From: an uncultured SAR116 cluster alpha proteobacterium
Lineage (GTDB): Bacteria; Pseudomonadota; Alphaproteobacteria; Puniceispirillales; Marisalimonadaceae
Assembly: GCA_902589185.1 (NCBI GenBank)
Contig: CACIRZ010000005.1
Coordinates: forward strand, 1-64,000
Reading direction: 5' to 3'
Length of the DNA stretch: 64,000 nucleotides
Shown in pieces: positions 1 to 9,285 of the stretch (within the stretch, counting starts at the first letter, position 1; each line of letters opens with the position of its first letter). Below the pieces are notes generated by a model. It was not told the origin of the DNA. It saw nothing but the letters and a program-made list of their open reading frames with translations, and made no database searches. The position numbers were made by a program, and so were the translations under genes.

Positions 1-702
1 ATTAAAGAAAATCAAATTCTAAAAAATCAATTTAAAAATATTTCTATTTTAATTACAGCTGGACCAACAATAGAAGAAATTGATCCAATTAGGTTTGTAA
101 GTAATAAATCATCAGGCAAACAAGGTTTTGAGATTGCTTCTGAATTAACAAGAAGGGGAGCGCAAGTAACTCTGATAAGTGGTCCTGTCAATATACCTTT
201 TCCAAATTGTAAAAATATTATACAGGTTAAAACTGCGAAGGAAATGCTAGATAATGTAACTCAACAACTACCTACTGATATCTTGATCTGTAGTGCGGCA
301 GTAGCAGACTGGAAATTAATCCCTAAAACATCATTAAATAATGAGATTGACACAAATAATAAAATAAAAAAAACTAATAAAAAATTATTTTTTGAAACCA
401 AAAAAAATCCTGATATTTTAGAATCAATTTCAAAAAGCAACGTTAGACCAAAAATTGTAATCGGATTTTCAGCAGAAACTACTAATATTAATGCAAATGC
501 TTATTCTAAGTTAATGTCTAAAAATATTGATTTAATTATTGCCAATGATGTAAGTAACAATAAAGTTTTTGGGAAAGATTTTAATAAGGTATCTCTTATT
601 GAAAAAAATAATTATGAAGAATGGGAAAAACAAAGCAAAAAATCTGTAGCTTACAATTTAGCAAATAAAATTAATGATCTTTTGATTAATTATAACAAAT
701 GA
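1..702 (+). CDS. coaBC: CoaBC, C-terminal phosphopantothenoylcysteine synthetase part (5' truncated by window)
   Basis: The reading frame is open from the first base of the window, so this is the 3' part of a gene that starts upstream. It encodes the CoaB domain, which joins cysteine to 4'-phosphopantothenate using CTP in coenzyme A synthesis. Visible family motifs are ITAGPTIEEIDPIRFVSNKS near fragment residue 18, SAAVADW near residue 97, KNPDIL and GFSAET further on, and the usual NDVS...VFG stretch near the end. The decarboxylase (CoaC) half is outside the window. The stop at 700-702 sits 7 bases before the next start. In many alphaproteobacteria dut follows coaBC; here a MoeB-like gene follows directly. 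Confidence 0.95.
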   Translation: MKENQILKNQFKNISILITAGPTIEEIDPIRFVSNKSSGKQGFEIASELTRRGAQVTLISGPVNIPFPNCKNIIQVKTAKEMLDNVTQQLPTDILICSAAVADWKLIPKTSLNNEIDTNNKIKKTNKKLFFETKKNPDILESISKSNVRPKIVIGFSAETTNINANAYSKLMSKNIDLIIANDVSNNKVFGKDFNKVSLIEKNNYEEWEKQSKKSVAYNLANKINDLLINYNK

Positions 703-709
703 GGGGTAA

Positions 710-1459
710 ATGCTTAATGATGACGATTTAAACAGATATGCTAGGCAAGTAATTATTCCTAATTTTGAAGAGGATGGTCAAGAAAATTTACTTAACACCA
801 AATGTTTGATTGTTGGAGCTGGCGGTTTAGGTTGTCCAGTAGCACTTTATGCTTCTGCAGCAGGATTTGGATATATTGAGATTTACGATGAGGATATTAT
901 TGAAATTAGCAACCTAAATAGACAAATTGCTCACAAGAACGATCATATTGGTAATAATAAAGCTGAAAATTTAGTACAAGAGTGTCTTAAAATAAATCCA
1001 AATATTTCAATAATTTCAAGAAAAAATATTTTTGATGAAACTATAGATGTAAGTAATTTTGATTTGATTTTTGATTGTTCTGACAATCCTGAGACGAAAT
1101 ATATTTTGAATTCTTTATCACATAAGTTTAAAAAAATTTTGATTTCGGGTTCCGCGGTACAAATGGAAGGACAATTAGCGATTTGGAAAAGCGGATTAAA
1201 CAAAAACTATCCTTGTTATGAATGTATTTTTCCAAGAACTAAGGAAAAAGCTCCTATTACAAATTGTAGAGACGCTGGAATAATTGGTCCTGTGACAGGC
1301 TTAATTGGAAGTATGCAAGTTAATGAAGCTATAAAAGAAATAGCACTAAAAAATTATCAATCTTCAGCAGGAAATTTATTTTTATATGATGGGTTAACTT
1401 TAAATCTAGATAAAATCAGGCTTAAAAAGAATCACCAATGTCCTGTGTGTTCAAATTAA
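710..1459 (+). CDS. moeB: MoeB/ThiF/HesA-family adenylyltransferase
   Basis: This 249-residue protein belongs to the E1-like enzymes that adenylate the C-terminal glycine of a ubiquitin-fold sulfur carrier such as MoaD or ThiS. The nucleotide-binding loop GAGGLG lies at about residues 36-41, followed by DEDIIEISNLNRQ at about 60 and FDCSDNPETKYILN at about 121. Two CxxC pairs (YPCYEC and the terminal CPVC) look like the structural zinc site. NCRDAGIIGPV holds a conserved cysteine. The ATG follows a GAGGGG ribosome site that overlaps the coaBC stop. The family call is firm, but sequence alone does not say whether the partner is MoaD, ThiS or another carrier, so the symbol is tentative. Confidence 0.88.
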   Translation: MLNDDDLNRYARQVIIPNFEEDGQENLLNTKCLIVGAGGLGCPVALYASAAGFGYIEIYDEDIIEISNLNRQIAHKNDHIGNNKAENLVQECLKINPNISIISRKNIFDETIDVSNFDLIFDCSDNPETKYILNSLSHKFKKILISGSAVQMEGQLAIWKSGLNKNYPCYECIFPRTKEKAPITNCRDAGIIGPVTGLIGSMQVNEAIKEIALKNYQSSAGNLFLYDGLTLNLDKIRLKKNHQCPVCSN

Positions 1460-1464
1460 ATGTC

Positions 1465-1995
1465 ATGAATATATATATTTTTAACTCTAAAATAATTTTG
1501 TATGTTCCAATCTTATTGATAATAATTTTTATATCTTCAAAAAATGCTTTATCAAACCAGATAGAACCCAAGATGTCGATTAATGGGAGCGGTTTAGAAA
1601 TACCAAGAATAGTTTCATTAAAAAAATCAATAACTTACATGAGATCTGGTCCAGGAAAAGAGTTTCCAGTAAAATTCGAACTAAAACAAAAAGGATATCC
1701 CTTAAAAGTTGTTGCTGAATTCAATAATTGGAGAAAAGTAATAACATATAGTAAAATCACTGGATGGATACACACACAATTATTGTCTTCATTTAGAACA
1801 GGATTATTAACTAAAACTACTTTTTTAAAAACAATACCATCTAATTCGAGTAATTCTATAGCCAAACTTCTGCCTAATTTGTTAATTAATGTAATTATTT
1901 GTAAAAAAAACTGGTGTAAAATTGAAATAGTAAAAAGTAAAGTGTATGTAGGTTGGGTGAAAAAAGAAACTATTTGGGGTTCAACAAAAAATTAG
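1465..1995 (+). CDS. exported bacterial SH3-domain protein
   Basis: The predicted protein of 176 residues begins with a hydrophobic segment (about residues 8-28) that looks like a signal peptide or membrane anchor. Two SH3-like repeats follow. The first contains YMRSGPGKEFPVKFEL and the paired tryptophan motifs NNWRKV and TGWIHT; the second ends with KNWCKIEI and VGWVKKETIWG. This layout fits the alphaproteobacterial COG3807-type SH3 proteins, thought to act in the periplasm, perhaps on the cell wall. I chose ATG 1465 over an upstream in-frame start at 1438, which would overlap moeB and put charged residues before the signal. The exact role is unknown. Confidence 0.85.
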   Translation: MNIYIFNSKIILYVPILLIIIFISSKNALSNQIEPKMSINGSGLEIPRIVSLKKSITYMRSGPGKEFPVKFELKQKGYPLKVVAEFNNWRKVITYSKITGWIHTQLLSSFRTGLLTKTTFLKTIPSNSSNSIAKLLPNLLINVIICKKNWCKIEIVKSKVYVGWVKKETIWGSTKN

Positions 1996-2069
1996 TTCCT
2001 ATAATTGTTTTATTTATTGTTTTTTTATGATTATTGTAAGATAGTTTAATAATTATAAGGTATATCATT

Positions 2070-2576
2070 TTGGCTTTATTTAAAGATTCATTTAATTATC
2101 AAGAATTGATTGACTGCGCAAAAGGAAAGCTTGCTGGAGTAGATTTTCCCAAATTACCCTTGCCTCCTATGTTGATGTTTGATGAGGTAACATGCATCAA
2201 AGAAACTGGTGGTGCTTACAATAAGGGTACAGCACATGCTCAGTTTAATATTACACCTGACAAATGGTTTTTTCCTTGTCACTTTGAAAATGATCCTGTT
2301 ATGCCTGGATGTTTAGGAATGGATGCATTATGGCAACTACTAGGTTTTTCCCTAGGAAATATGGGTGGCAGAGGAAAAGGAAGAGCTATATCGGTAGGAG
2401 AAGTTAAATTTACTGGCCAAATATTACCCATAGCTAAAAAGGTAGAATATTTACTTGATTTTAAACGTATTATTATGAGGAAACTAATTCTTGGAATTGC
2501 TGATGGTAAAGTTGTATGTGATGATAAATTAGTTTTTGAAGCATCTGATATTAGAGTCGGGCTTTTTAAAGATTAA
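2070..2576 (+). CDS. fabA: FabA, 3-hydroxydecanoyl-ACP dehydratase/isomerase
   Basis: FabA dehydrates 3-hydroxyacyl-ACP and isomerises trans-2-decenoyl-ACP to the cis-3 form, the branch point for unsaturated fatty acids. The 168-residue protein has the catalytic His71 in CHFENDPVMPG and Asp85 in GCLGMDALWQ, matching His70/Asp84 of the E. coli enzyme. The only sensible start is TTG at 2070, preceded by ATAAGG about ten bases upstream; no ATG lies in frame near it. It leads a fabA-fabB-fabI block, a usual alphaproteobacterial order, but the irr regulator gene often found beside it is absent here. Confidence 0.97.
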   Translation: MALFKDSFNYQELIDCAKGKLAGVDFPKLPLPPMLMFDEVTCIKETGGAYNKGTAHAQFNITPDKWFFPCHFENDPVMPGCLGMDALWQLLGFSLGNMGGRGKGRAISVGEVKFTGQILPIAKKVEYLLDFKRIIMRKLILGIADGKVVCDDKLVFEASDIRVGLFKD

Positions 2577-2603
2577 TTTATACTTAAATAGACAGGATTA
2601 AAG

Positions 2604-3833
2604 ATGACTAGTAAAAAAAGAGTAGTTATTACAGGTATGGGTATTGTAAGTTCAATAGGTAATAATTTAGAAGAGGTTAAAGACTCTTTGATAAACCAAA
2701 ATTCAGGAATTGTTAGATCTGACACTTACAAAGAAATGGGCTTTAGAAGTCAAATACACGGTGAAGTAAAGCTAAATCTTGAGGATCATATTGACAAAAA
2801 ACAACTTAGGTTTATGGGTGCAGGTGCAGCTTATTCTGTACTTTGTATGGAGCAAGCGATTAAAGACTCAGGACTAACTCCTGAAGAAGTTTCTAATCCC
2901 AAAACAGGTCTAATTGCAGGATCAGGAGGTCCAAGCACTGCTAATATGCTACAATCGTTTGATATTGCAAGAGAAAAAGGGCCAAAAAGAGTTGGTCCTT
3001 TCATGGTTCCAAGATGTATGAGCTCAACTGTATCAGCATGTATTGCAACTTTTTTTAAAATTAAAGGAATTAATTTTTCTATAACATCTGCTTGTTCTAC
3101 TTCAGCTCATTGTATAGGTATTGGTGCTGATCAAATTAAGTATGGTAACCAAAACATTGTTTTTGCTGGTGGTGGTGAAGAGTTAGATTGGACACTATCT
3201 GTCCTTTTTGATGCAATGGGAGCTATGTCTAGCAAGTATAATGAAACACCAGAGTTAGCATCAAGACCTTACGATTTAAATCGAGATGGTTTTGTTATTG
3301 CTGGAGGTGGAGGTATGCTTGTTCTAGAAGAGCTTGAACACGCAAAAGCTAGAGGCGCGAAAATATATGGTGAAATTGTTGGACATTGTGCTAATTCAGA
3401 CGGTTATGACATGGTTGCACCAAGTGGTGAAGGCGCAATAAGATGTATGAATGAAGCTCTGAGTGGTATTAATGAAAAAGTTGATTACATAAATGCCCAT
3501 GGAACCAGTACACCCGTTGGAGACATGCAAGAGCTTCATGCCATAAGAGAGGTCTTTAAAAATAAAGAGTATCTCCCAAAACTATCAAGCACCAAGTCTA
3601 TTACAGGCCATTCTTTAGGAGCAACGGGTGTTCACGAAGCTATTTATACCTTGATTATGATGAACAATAATTTTATCTCTGGTTCGGCAAATATCAGTGA
3701 CGATGATCCAGAAATTGGATCTATTGAAATACCAAGAAAAACAATAAAGGATATAGAAATAAATTTAGCATTATCTAATTCCTTTGGCTTTGGTGGAACA
3801 AATGCCTGCCTTGCATTTAGTAAATTTAATTAA
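2604..3833 (+). CDS. fabB: FabB, beta-ketoacyl-ACP synthase I
   Basis: FabB condenses malonyl-ACP with acyl-ACP and is needed to elongate the cis-3-decenoyl intermediate made by FabA. At 409 residues it has normal length. The thiolase-fold triad is visible: Cys164 in TSACSTSAH, His299 in [12 protein letters not shown] and His336 in [14 protein letters not shown]. It also has the C-terminal glycine-rich [10 protein letters not shown]. It starts 27 bases after fabA and is probably in the same transcript. Pairing with fabA supports FabB rather than FabF. Confidence 0.97.
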   Translation: MTSKKRVVITGMGIVSSIGNNLEEVKDSLINQNSGIVRSDTYKEMGFRSQIHGEVKLNLEDHIDKKQLRFMGAGAAYSVLCMEQAIKDSGLTPEEVSNPKTGLIAGSGGPSTANMLQSFDIAREKGPKRVGPFMVPRCMSSTVSACIATFFKIKGINFSITSACSTSAHCIGIGADQIKYGNQNIVFAGGGEELDWTLSVLFDAMGAMSSKYNETPELASRPYDLNRDGFVIAGGGGMLVLEELEHAKARGAKIYGEIVGHCANSDGYDMVAPSGEGAIRCMNEALSGINEKVDYINAHGTSTPVGDMQELHAIREVFKNKEYLPKLSSTKSITGHSLGATGVHEAIYTLIMMNNNFISGSANISDDDPEIGSIEIPRKTIKDIEINLALSNSFGFGGTNACLAFSKFN

Positions 3834-3844
3834 GAGAAAATATT

Positions 3845-4648
3845 ATGTCTATAATGAATGGTAAAAAAGGTCTAATAATGGGCGTGGCGAATGAACGTTC
3901 AATAGCTTGGGGTATTGCAAAAACGCTATCTGAAAATGGTGCTCAACTAGCTTTTTCATATCAAAACGAAGGTTTTAAAAAAAGACTAATCCCATTAATG
4001 AACACTTTAAACTCAGACAAATATTTTGAATGTGATGTTTCTAAGTCTGCGAGTGATTTTAATTCTATTGAAAATATGTTTGAAAAAATTTCTAAAGTTT
4101 GGAATGAAATTGACTTTATTGTTCATGCTCTAGCATATTCTGATAAAGAAGAATTAAAAGGAAAATATGTTAATTGTAGTAGAGAAAATTTTTTAAATTC
4201 CCTTGATATTTCTGCGTTCAGTTTTACAAGGATTGCAAAATCATCTTTGCCTCTAATGTCCTTAAAAGGTGGTAGTCTGTTGACGCTATCTTACCTTGGT
4301 GCAGAAAGAACTACACCTAACTATAATGTAATGGGTGTTGCAAAATCAGCATTGGAGGCTTCAATAAAATATTTAGCTATGGATTTAGGTAGGAATAATA
4401 TTAGAGTAAACGCATTATCTGCAGGCCCAGTAAAAACTCTGGCAGGTGCTGCTATTTCTGGAGCTAGACATGTATTTAGATATTCAAAGGATGTAGCTCC
4501 TCTTAAATTTAATCCACAGTTAAAAGAAGTTGGCAGTGCAGCATTATACTTAACTTCTGAATTGTCATCTGGAGTTACAGGAAATATTCATCACGTGGAT
4601 GGTGGATTACATAGTGTCGCCATTCCTAAGCAAGAAGATTTAGAATAA
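3845..4648 (+). CDS. fabI: FabI, enoyl-ACP reductase (NADH)
   Basis: FabI performs the last reduction of each fatty-acid elongation cycle. The 267-residue short-chain dehydrogenase fold begins with the nucleotide-binding GVANERSIAWGIA. Its catalytic residues are Tyr150 and Tyr160 and Lys167 in SYLGAERTTPNYNVMGVAKSA, matching Tyr146/Tyr156/Lys163 of E. coli FabI. NALSAGPVKTLAG is the substrate-loop region. The gene lies 11 bases after fabB and completes the fabABI cluster. It ends 8 bases from the convergent crotonase gene; I see no clear intrinsic terminator between them. Confidence 0.96.
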   Translation: MSIMNGKKGLIMGVANERSIAWGIAKTLSENGAQLAFSYQNEGFKKRLIPLMNTLNSDKYFECDVSKSASDFNSIENMFEKISKVWNEIDFIVHALAYSDKEELKGKYVNCSRENFLNSLDISAFSFTRIAKSSLPLMSLKGGSLLTLSYLGAERTTPNYNVMGVAKSALEASIKYLAMDLGRNNIRVNALSAGPVKTLAGAAISGARHVFRYSKDVAPLKFNPQLKEVGSAALYLTSELSSGVTGNIHHVDGGLHSVAIPKQEDLE

Positions 4649-4656
4649 TTTTCAGA

Positions 4657-5448
4657 TTATTTATTTTTCCAGACTGGTTTGCGCTTTTCTGAAAAAGCTC
4701 CCATACCTTCAACATGATCATCTAGTGCAAAAGTTGAATAAAATAAGGCTCTTTCAGACCGAATACCCTCTTCTAACGTTGTTTCGAAGGCCACATTTAC
4801 AGCTTGTTTAGCTAGTTTAGCTAATGGCTTTGATTGATTAGCAATTTTAACGGCTATATCTTTTAGAGAAATATCAAACTCTTCTCCTTTAAATACTTTA
4901 GCAACCAAACCGCAATTTTCAGCTTCATCTGCCGACATCATATCTCCAGTAAGTACAGCTAACATAGCTTTCGATTTCCCAATTGATCTTGTAAGTCTCT
5001 GAGTACCGCCGGCACCTGGTATCGCACCAATATTAATTTCAGGTTGTCCAAATTTTGCATCATCTTTAGCTATTATGAAGTCACACATCATAGCAAGCTC
5101 ACAACCTCCCCCTAGCGCATATCCTTTTACACCAGCAATAATTGGAGTTTGAATTTTAGGTATATTAAGCCAACCATTTTCTATATATCTACTTTCAGTT
5201 ACGGAGGCATAATTAAGTTTAATCATTTCTTTCAAATCTGCACCAGCTGCAAAGGCTTTATCAGAACCTATAAGAACGATACAACCTATAGAAGGATCAT
5301 TGTCAAATTTTTCAGCTGCATCTTTAATAGCTAAAATAAATGAAGCTGACAAAGGGTTTAGTTTATTTTCATGATTTAACTGTATCCAACCTACACCATT
5401 TTCTGACCATGTTTTTATCCATTCAGTTTTTGGAATTATGTTATTCAT
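4657..5448 (-). CDS. enoyl-CoA hydratase (crotonase family)
   Basis: This 263-residue crotonase hydrates trans-2-enoyl-CoA in beta-oxidation or related acyl-CoA degradation. The two catalytic glutamates are present: Glu117 in ALGGGCELAMMCD and Glu137 in FGQPEINIGAIPGAGG, with the oxyanion-hole motif AFAAGADLKEM near residue 66. Both glutamates argue for a true hydratase rather than another crotonase activity. The ATG has an AAGGGG ribosome site. It stands alone in the gap between the convergent fabI gene and pnp, which is read in the same direction 15 bases upstream. The physiological substrate cannot be read from the sequence. Confidence 0.92.
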   Translation of the reverse strand: MNNIIPKTEWIKTWSENGVGWIQLNHENKLNPLSASFILAIKDAAEKFDNDPSIGCIVLIGSDKAFAAGADLKEMIKLNYASVTESRYIENGWLNIPKIQTPIIAGVKGYALGGGCELAMMCDFIIAKDDAKFGQPEINIGAIPGAGGTQRLTRSIGKSKAMLAVLTGDMMSADEAENCGLVAKVFKGEEFDISLKDIAVKIANQSKPLAKLAKQAVNVAFETTLEEGIRSERALFYSTFALDDHVEGMGAFSEKRKPVWKNK

Positions 5449-5463
5449 AATCTGCCCCTTATC

Positions 5464-7581
5464 TTATTTATCATCCTGATTTACATTTTCAATATCTTTG
5501 CCAGTTTCTTGATCAACTCTTTTCATTGATAATTTTACTTTTCCTCTATCATCAAAACCAATGACTTTAACTTTAACTGTATCTCCTTCTTTACAAATAT
5601 CAGTAGTTTTTTCAGTTCTTGCATTTTGTAATTCAGAAATATGCACTAACCCATCTTTAGTTCCAAGAAAATTCACAAACGCACCAAAATCAACAGTTTT
5701 TACTACTTTACCAGTATATATTACTCCTAATTCAGCTTCCGCAACTATATCATTGATTTTCTTTAATGCAGCCTCTGAGGATTCATTATCTGACGCAGCA
5801 ATTTTAACTGTTCCATCGTCTTCAATATCAACTTTAGCACCTGTTGTCTCACATATTTCTCTTATAACCTTTCCGCCTGGGCCTATAACATCTCTGATTT
5901 TTTCTAGCTTTATTTTCAAAGTTGTTATTTTAGGTGCTGTATCTGCTAAAACTTCCCTAGAAGAGGTGATAGCTTTACTCATTTCATTTAAGATGTGAAT
6001 TCTTCCTTCTCTAGCTTGTTCCAAAGCAATTTTCATAATCTCCTTTGTGATAGAAGTAATTTTAATATCCATTTGAAGACTAGTAATTCCGTCTGTAGTT
6101 CCAGCAACTTTAAAATCCATATCTCCTAAATGGTCCTCATCGCCAAGAATATCTGAAAGTACAGAAAACTCTTTTTTCTCTTTTATTAAACCCATAGCTA
6201 TACCTGCAACTGGTTTCTTAATTGGAACACCAGCATCCATTAATGCTAAAGAAGTTCCACAAACAGTTGCCATAGAAGAGGATCCATTTGACTCTGTTAC
6301 CTCAGAAACAATTCTTACAGTGTAAGGAAAATCCTCATCTGTAGGCAGTAAAGGATTAACTGCTCTCCATGCTAACTTGCCGTGTCCGATTTCTCTTCTA
6401 CCAGGAGAACCAACTCTTCCAGCCTCACCAACAGAATAAGGTGGAAAATTATAATGCAACATAAATTTTGACCTATATTCACCTTCCAGTGCATCAATTA
6501 TTTGTTCATCTTGACCAGTTCCTAAAGTTGCAACTACTAAAGCCTGCGTTTCTCCTCTAGTGAAAAGTGCAGAACCATGAGCTCTAGGCAAAGTTCCAAC
6601 TTCTGCTACAATTGGTCTTACTGTACTAGTGTCTCTACCATCAATTCTTTTTTTTGTTTTAAGAATATTTCCTCTTACTATATCAGCTTCTAAATCTTTT
6701 GTTAAAGACGATATTAAGGCATAGTCAGATGTTTCATCAAATTCAGACAAAATTTCAGTTCTTATATCTGATAATAATTTTGATCGAATACTTTTATCAA
6801 TCTCTTTATAAGCTTTCTCAACCTTTTTTTTGTATGGTTTTATTAATTTTGAGTATTCACTTTTTTCAGAAGGCTCTTCTGGTAAAGGTCGGGCTTCTTT
6901 CGCAGCAACTTCAGCTAATTCTATGATTGCTTTAATAACATTTCCTATCTCCTGATGACCATAATCAACTGCGCCCAACATTATTTCTTCAGAAAGCTCT
7001 GAAGCTTCTGATTCAACCATTAACACGCCTTCTTTTGTTCCAGCAACAACTAAATCTAGGCTTTGATCTTTCATTTGTTCAATAGTTGGATTCAAAATAT
7101 AATCATTTCCATTCCATCCAATTCTGCAAGCACCAATAGGACCCATAAAAGGCAAGCCAGAAATCGTTAAAGCGGCAGACGCACCTATCATTGCAACAAT
7201 GTCTGGATCATTTTCCATATCATGAGCAAGAACCGTTGCTATTATTTGAGTTTCGTTTTTATAATTTTTATGAAAAAGAGGTCTAATTGGTCTATCGATT
7301 AATCTAGATACCAAAGTTTCCTTTTCAGATGGCCTGCCTTCTCTTTTGAAAAAGCCACCAGGGATCCTGCCTGCTGCAAAAGTTTTTTCTTGATAATTTA
7401 CCGTCAAAGGAAAAAAATCTATACCTGGTTTAGCAGATGTTGCACCAACAGCTGTGCATAAAACTGTTGTACCTCCATAAGTAACCATAACAGCTCCATC
7501 AGCTTGACGAGCAATTTTACCAGTTTCAAATGTTAATAATTTACCACCCCATGTTATTTCTTTTCTATATACTTCAAACAT
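5464..7581 (-). CDS. pnp: polynucleotide phosphorylase
   Basis: PNPase degrades RNA 3' to 5' by phosphorolysis and forms the core of the RNA degradosome. The 705-residue protein shows two RNase PH-like domains, the first with [18 protein letters not shown] and DRPIRPLF and the second with the catalytic [16 protein letters not shown] domain ([12 protein letters not shown], about residue 555) and an S1 domain ([13 protein letters not shown]...GLVHISEL, about 625-690) follow. The start has an AAAGGA ribosome site. It follows rpsO after 53 bases containing a small hairpin, the same arrangement as in many proteobacteria. Confidence 0.98.
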   Translation of the reverse strand: MFEVYRKEITWGGKLLTFETGKIARQADGAVMVTYGGTTVLCTAVGATSAKPGIDFFPLTVNYQEKTFAAGRIPGGFFKREGRPSEKETLVSRLIDRPIRPLFHKNYKNETQIIATVLAHDMENDPDIVAMIGASAALTISGLPFMGPIGACRIGWNGNDYILNPTIEQMKDQSLDLVVAGTKEGVLMVESEASELSEEIMLGAVDYGHQEIGNVIKAIIELAEVAAKEARPLPEEPSEKSEYSKLIKPYKKKVEKAYKEIDKSIRSKLLSDIRTEILSEFDETSDYALISSLTKDLEADIVRGNILKTKKRIDGRDTSTVRPIVAEVGTLPRAHGSALFTRGETQALVVATLGTGQDEQIIDALEGEYRSKFMLHYNFPPYSVGEAGRVGSPGRREIGHGKLAWRAVNPLLPTDEDFPYTVRIVSEVTESNGSSSMATVCGTSLALMDAGVPIKKPVAGIAMGLIKEKKEFSVLSDILGDEDHLGDMDFKVAGTTDGITSLQMDIKITSITKEIMKIALEQAREGRIHILNEMSKAITSSREVLADTAPKITTLKIKLEKIRDVIGPGGKVIREICETTGAKVDIEDDGTVKIAASDNESSEAALKKINDIVAEAELGVIYTGKVVKTVDFGAFVNFLGTKDGLVHISELQNARTEKTTDICKEGDTVKVKVIGFDDRGKVKLSMKRVDQETGKDIENVNQDDK

Positions 7582-7598
7582 TACATTTCCTTTGAATT

Positions 7599-7615
7599 CA
7601 GATTTTTTTAATCTG
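7599..7615 (-). other. small hairpin in the rpsO-pnp intergenic region
   Basis: CAGATT and AATCTG form a perfect 6-bp inverted repeat with a 5-base A-rich loop, between the rpsO stop and the pnp ribosome site. In E. coli the equivalent region contains an rpsO terminator and an RNase III hairpin used in pnp autoregulation. Here the stem is short and has no GC clamp, so its role as a processing or pausing site is only suggested by position. Confidence 0.35.
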
Positions 7616-7634
7616 TTTATTATTTAATTTTCAA

Positions 7635-7907
7635 TTATCTTCTTAAACCAAGTTTTTTAATGAGATTTGAATATCTATCCTCATTTTTATTTTTGATATA
7701 TTTTAATAGATTTCTACGTTGCCCAACCATACTTAAAAGACCACGTCTCGAACCAAAATCTTTTTTGTGTGTTTTTAAATGTTCAGTTAAATTTTTAATT
7801 CTTTCAGTTAATATAGCAACCTGAACATCCGCGGATCCTGAATCATGCTCATTACTTCCAAAATCTTTAATAATCTTAATAGTTTTATTTTTTTCAATCG
7901 ACATCAT
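7635..7907 (-). CDS. rpsO: 30S ribosomal protein S15
   Basis: S15 binds the central domain of 16S rRNA early in 30S assembly. The 90-residue protein carries the standard signatures: [33 protein letters not shown] and [10 protein letters not shown]. Two adjacent ATG codons follow an AAAGG ribosome site; starting at the second gives the usual 89 residues with better spacing. It sits between truB and pnp, as in most proteobacteria. Confidence 0.98.
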   Translation of the reverse strand: MMSIEKNKTIKIIKDFGSNEHDSGSADVQVAILTERIKNLTEHLKTHKKDFGSRRGLLSMVGQRRNLLKYIKNKNEDRYSNLIKKLGLRR

Positions 7908-7921
7908 ATCTACCTTTCTAC

Positions 7922-8857
7922 TTAATAGTTTATAACACGCTTAGGTTTAACAATTCCTTCATCAATCTCAATAAGAGCAATAATTTTACTGTCACTTATA
8001 GTATAAATTCTTTCAAATTTTTTATAATTTGGATATTCTTTAATTAAATTATAATGAAATTTAAATGAGTCTAATGTATTTTTTTGTCCTTGCCTAATTT
8101 TTGTCGCCTCTGTTTCAGTTAAAAAAAGTGCCGGGATGTCGTCTAGCACTTTTTCAATTGGTTTTATTTTTTTTAAAAACGATGGACTATGAATTATTTC
8201 TTCAGAAAAATCTATAAAAATCGTATCTTTTTCATCAAAATTTCCGACAAAATTTCTTCTTAGTTTTATTACATGCCCTATAGTGTTTAACTTTTCTGCT
8301 AGATCTCTAGCTAGTGATCTTACATATGTACCTTTCCCACATATCACTTCAAACTCGGCACAATCAATATTTACAATTTTTTTTAAATTAAATTTGAAAA
8401 TTTCAACCTGTCTTGGTTTATGTCTAACAGCTAAATTTTTCCTTGCTAAATTATAAGACCGCTCACCGTTAATTTTAATTGCTGAAAAACTTGGTGGAAT
8501 TTGATAAATTTTACCTATAAATGATTGTAATGCACTTTGAATTTCTTTTTTATTTGGTCGTGAGTTTGATTTTTTTAAAATAATCCCTTCAATATCATCA
8601 GTATCTGTTGCCTCACCCCATTTAATTGTAAATGAATATTTTTTCTTTTTGTTTTGTATAAAAGAGATTAATTTAGTTGCTTCACCTAGAGCTATTGGTA
8701 AGATACCTGTAGCTAACGGGTCTAAAGTTCCCCCGTGTCCAACTTTCTTTAATTTAAAGATTTTAGAAATTTTAGAAACGGCTTGGCGAGAAGTTATTCC
8801 GCTTTGTTTGTCTAATATTATCCAACCACTAATTTTATTAGAATTTTTTTTAATCAT
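7922..8857 (-). CDS. truB: tRNA pseudouridine-55 synthase TruB
   Basis: TruB makes the universal pseudouridine at position 55 in the T-loop of tRNAs and also acts as a tRNA chaperone. The catalytic aspartate is Asp46 in [15 protein letters not shown], close to Asp48 of E. coli. GERSYNLAR and the late [11 protein letters not shown] motif are also typical. At 311 residues the length is normal. It is followed by rpsO after 14 bases and preceded by rbfA after 18, all on the minus strand in the nusA-infB operon. Confidence 0.97.
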   Translation of the reverse strand: MIKKNSNKISGWIILDKQSGITSRQAVSKISKIFKLKKVGHGGTLDPLATGILPIALGEATKLISFIQNKKKKYSFTIKWGEATDTDDIEGIILKKSNSRPNKKEIQSALQSFIGKIYQIPPSFSAIKINGERSYNLARKNLAVRHKPRQVEIFKFNLKKIVNIDCAEFEVICGKGTYVRSLARDLAEKLNTIGHVIKLRRNFVGNFDEKDTIFIDFSEEIIHSPSFLKKIKPIEKVLDDIPALFLTETEATKIRQGQKNTLDSFKFHYNLIKEYPNYKKFERIYTISDSKIIALIEIDEGIVKPKRVINY

Positions 8858-8875
8858 AAAATTTAATAAGAATTT

Positions 8876-9274
8876 TTATTTTTTAATTTTATCAAGTATC
8901 TCATTAATTTTTTTTGCATACTCGAAAGTTTCATCAATCTTGAATACAAGTTTGGGTGTTTGTCTTAAGCTTATATTGTTTGATATGATTTTTTTAAACT
9001 TACCTGAAACTTTATTTAAACTGTTTAAAACGTCCAGTTTATTTTCACCTCCCAAGGGCATTACATAAACTTTGGCATTTTTTAGGTCTGGACTAACATT
9101 AACTTCAGTAATTGTAATATTGTTATTCTTGATATATTCGTCATAAAAACTCTCACGAAGGAGAGCATTCGAAATTAAGTGCCTTAATTCTTCTCCGACT
9201 CTTAGTTGTCTTTGAGATTTAACAGAACTGTCTTTGTATTTTTTATTAGAATTAAATAAAAAATTATTTACCAT
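8876..9274 (-). CDS. rbfA: ribosome-binding factor A
   Basis: RbfA binds pre-30S particles and helps mature the 5' end of 16S rRNA. The 132-residue product has the KH-like core with SQRQLRVGEELRHLIS near the N terminus, ITITEVNVSPDLKNAKVYVMPLG in the middle and FKIDETFEYAKKINEIL near the end. It lies between infB (11 bases upstream) and truB (18 bases downstream), the expected place. No strong ribosome site precedes the ATG, which suggests translational coupling with infB. Confidence 0.95.
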   Translation of the reverse strand: MVNNFLFNSNKKYKDSSVKSQRQLRVGEELRHLISNALLRESFYDEYIKNNNITITEVNVSPDLKNAKVYVMPLGGENKLDVLNSLNKVSGKFKKIISNNISLRQTPKLVFKIDETFEYAKKINEILDKIKK

Positions 9275-9285
9275 TATGTAAATCT

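Noticed and set aside
1438-1464. Upstream start for the SH3 protein
   Set aside because: It overlaps moeB and places extra residues before the signal peptide; ATG 1465 is the simpler start.
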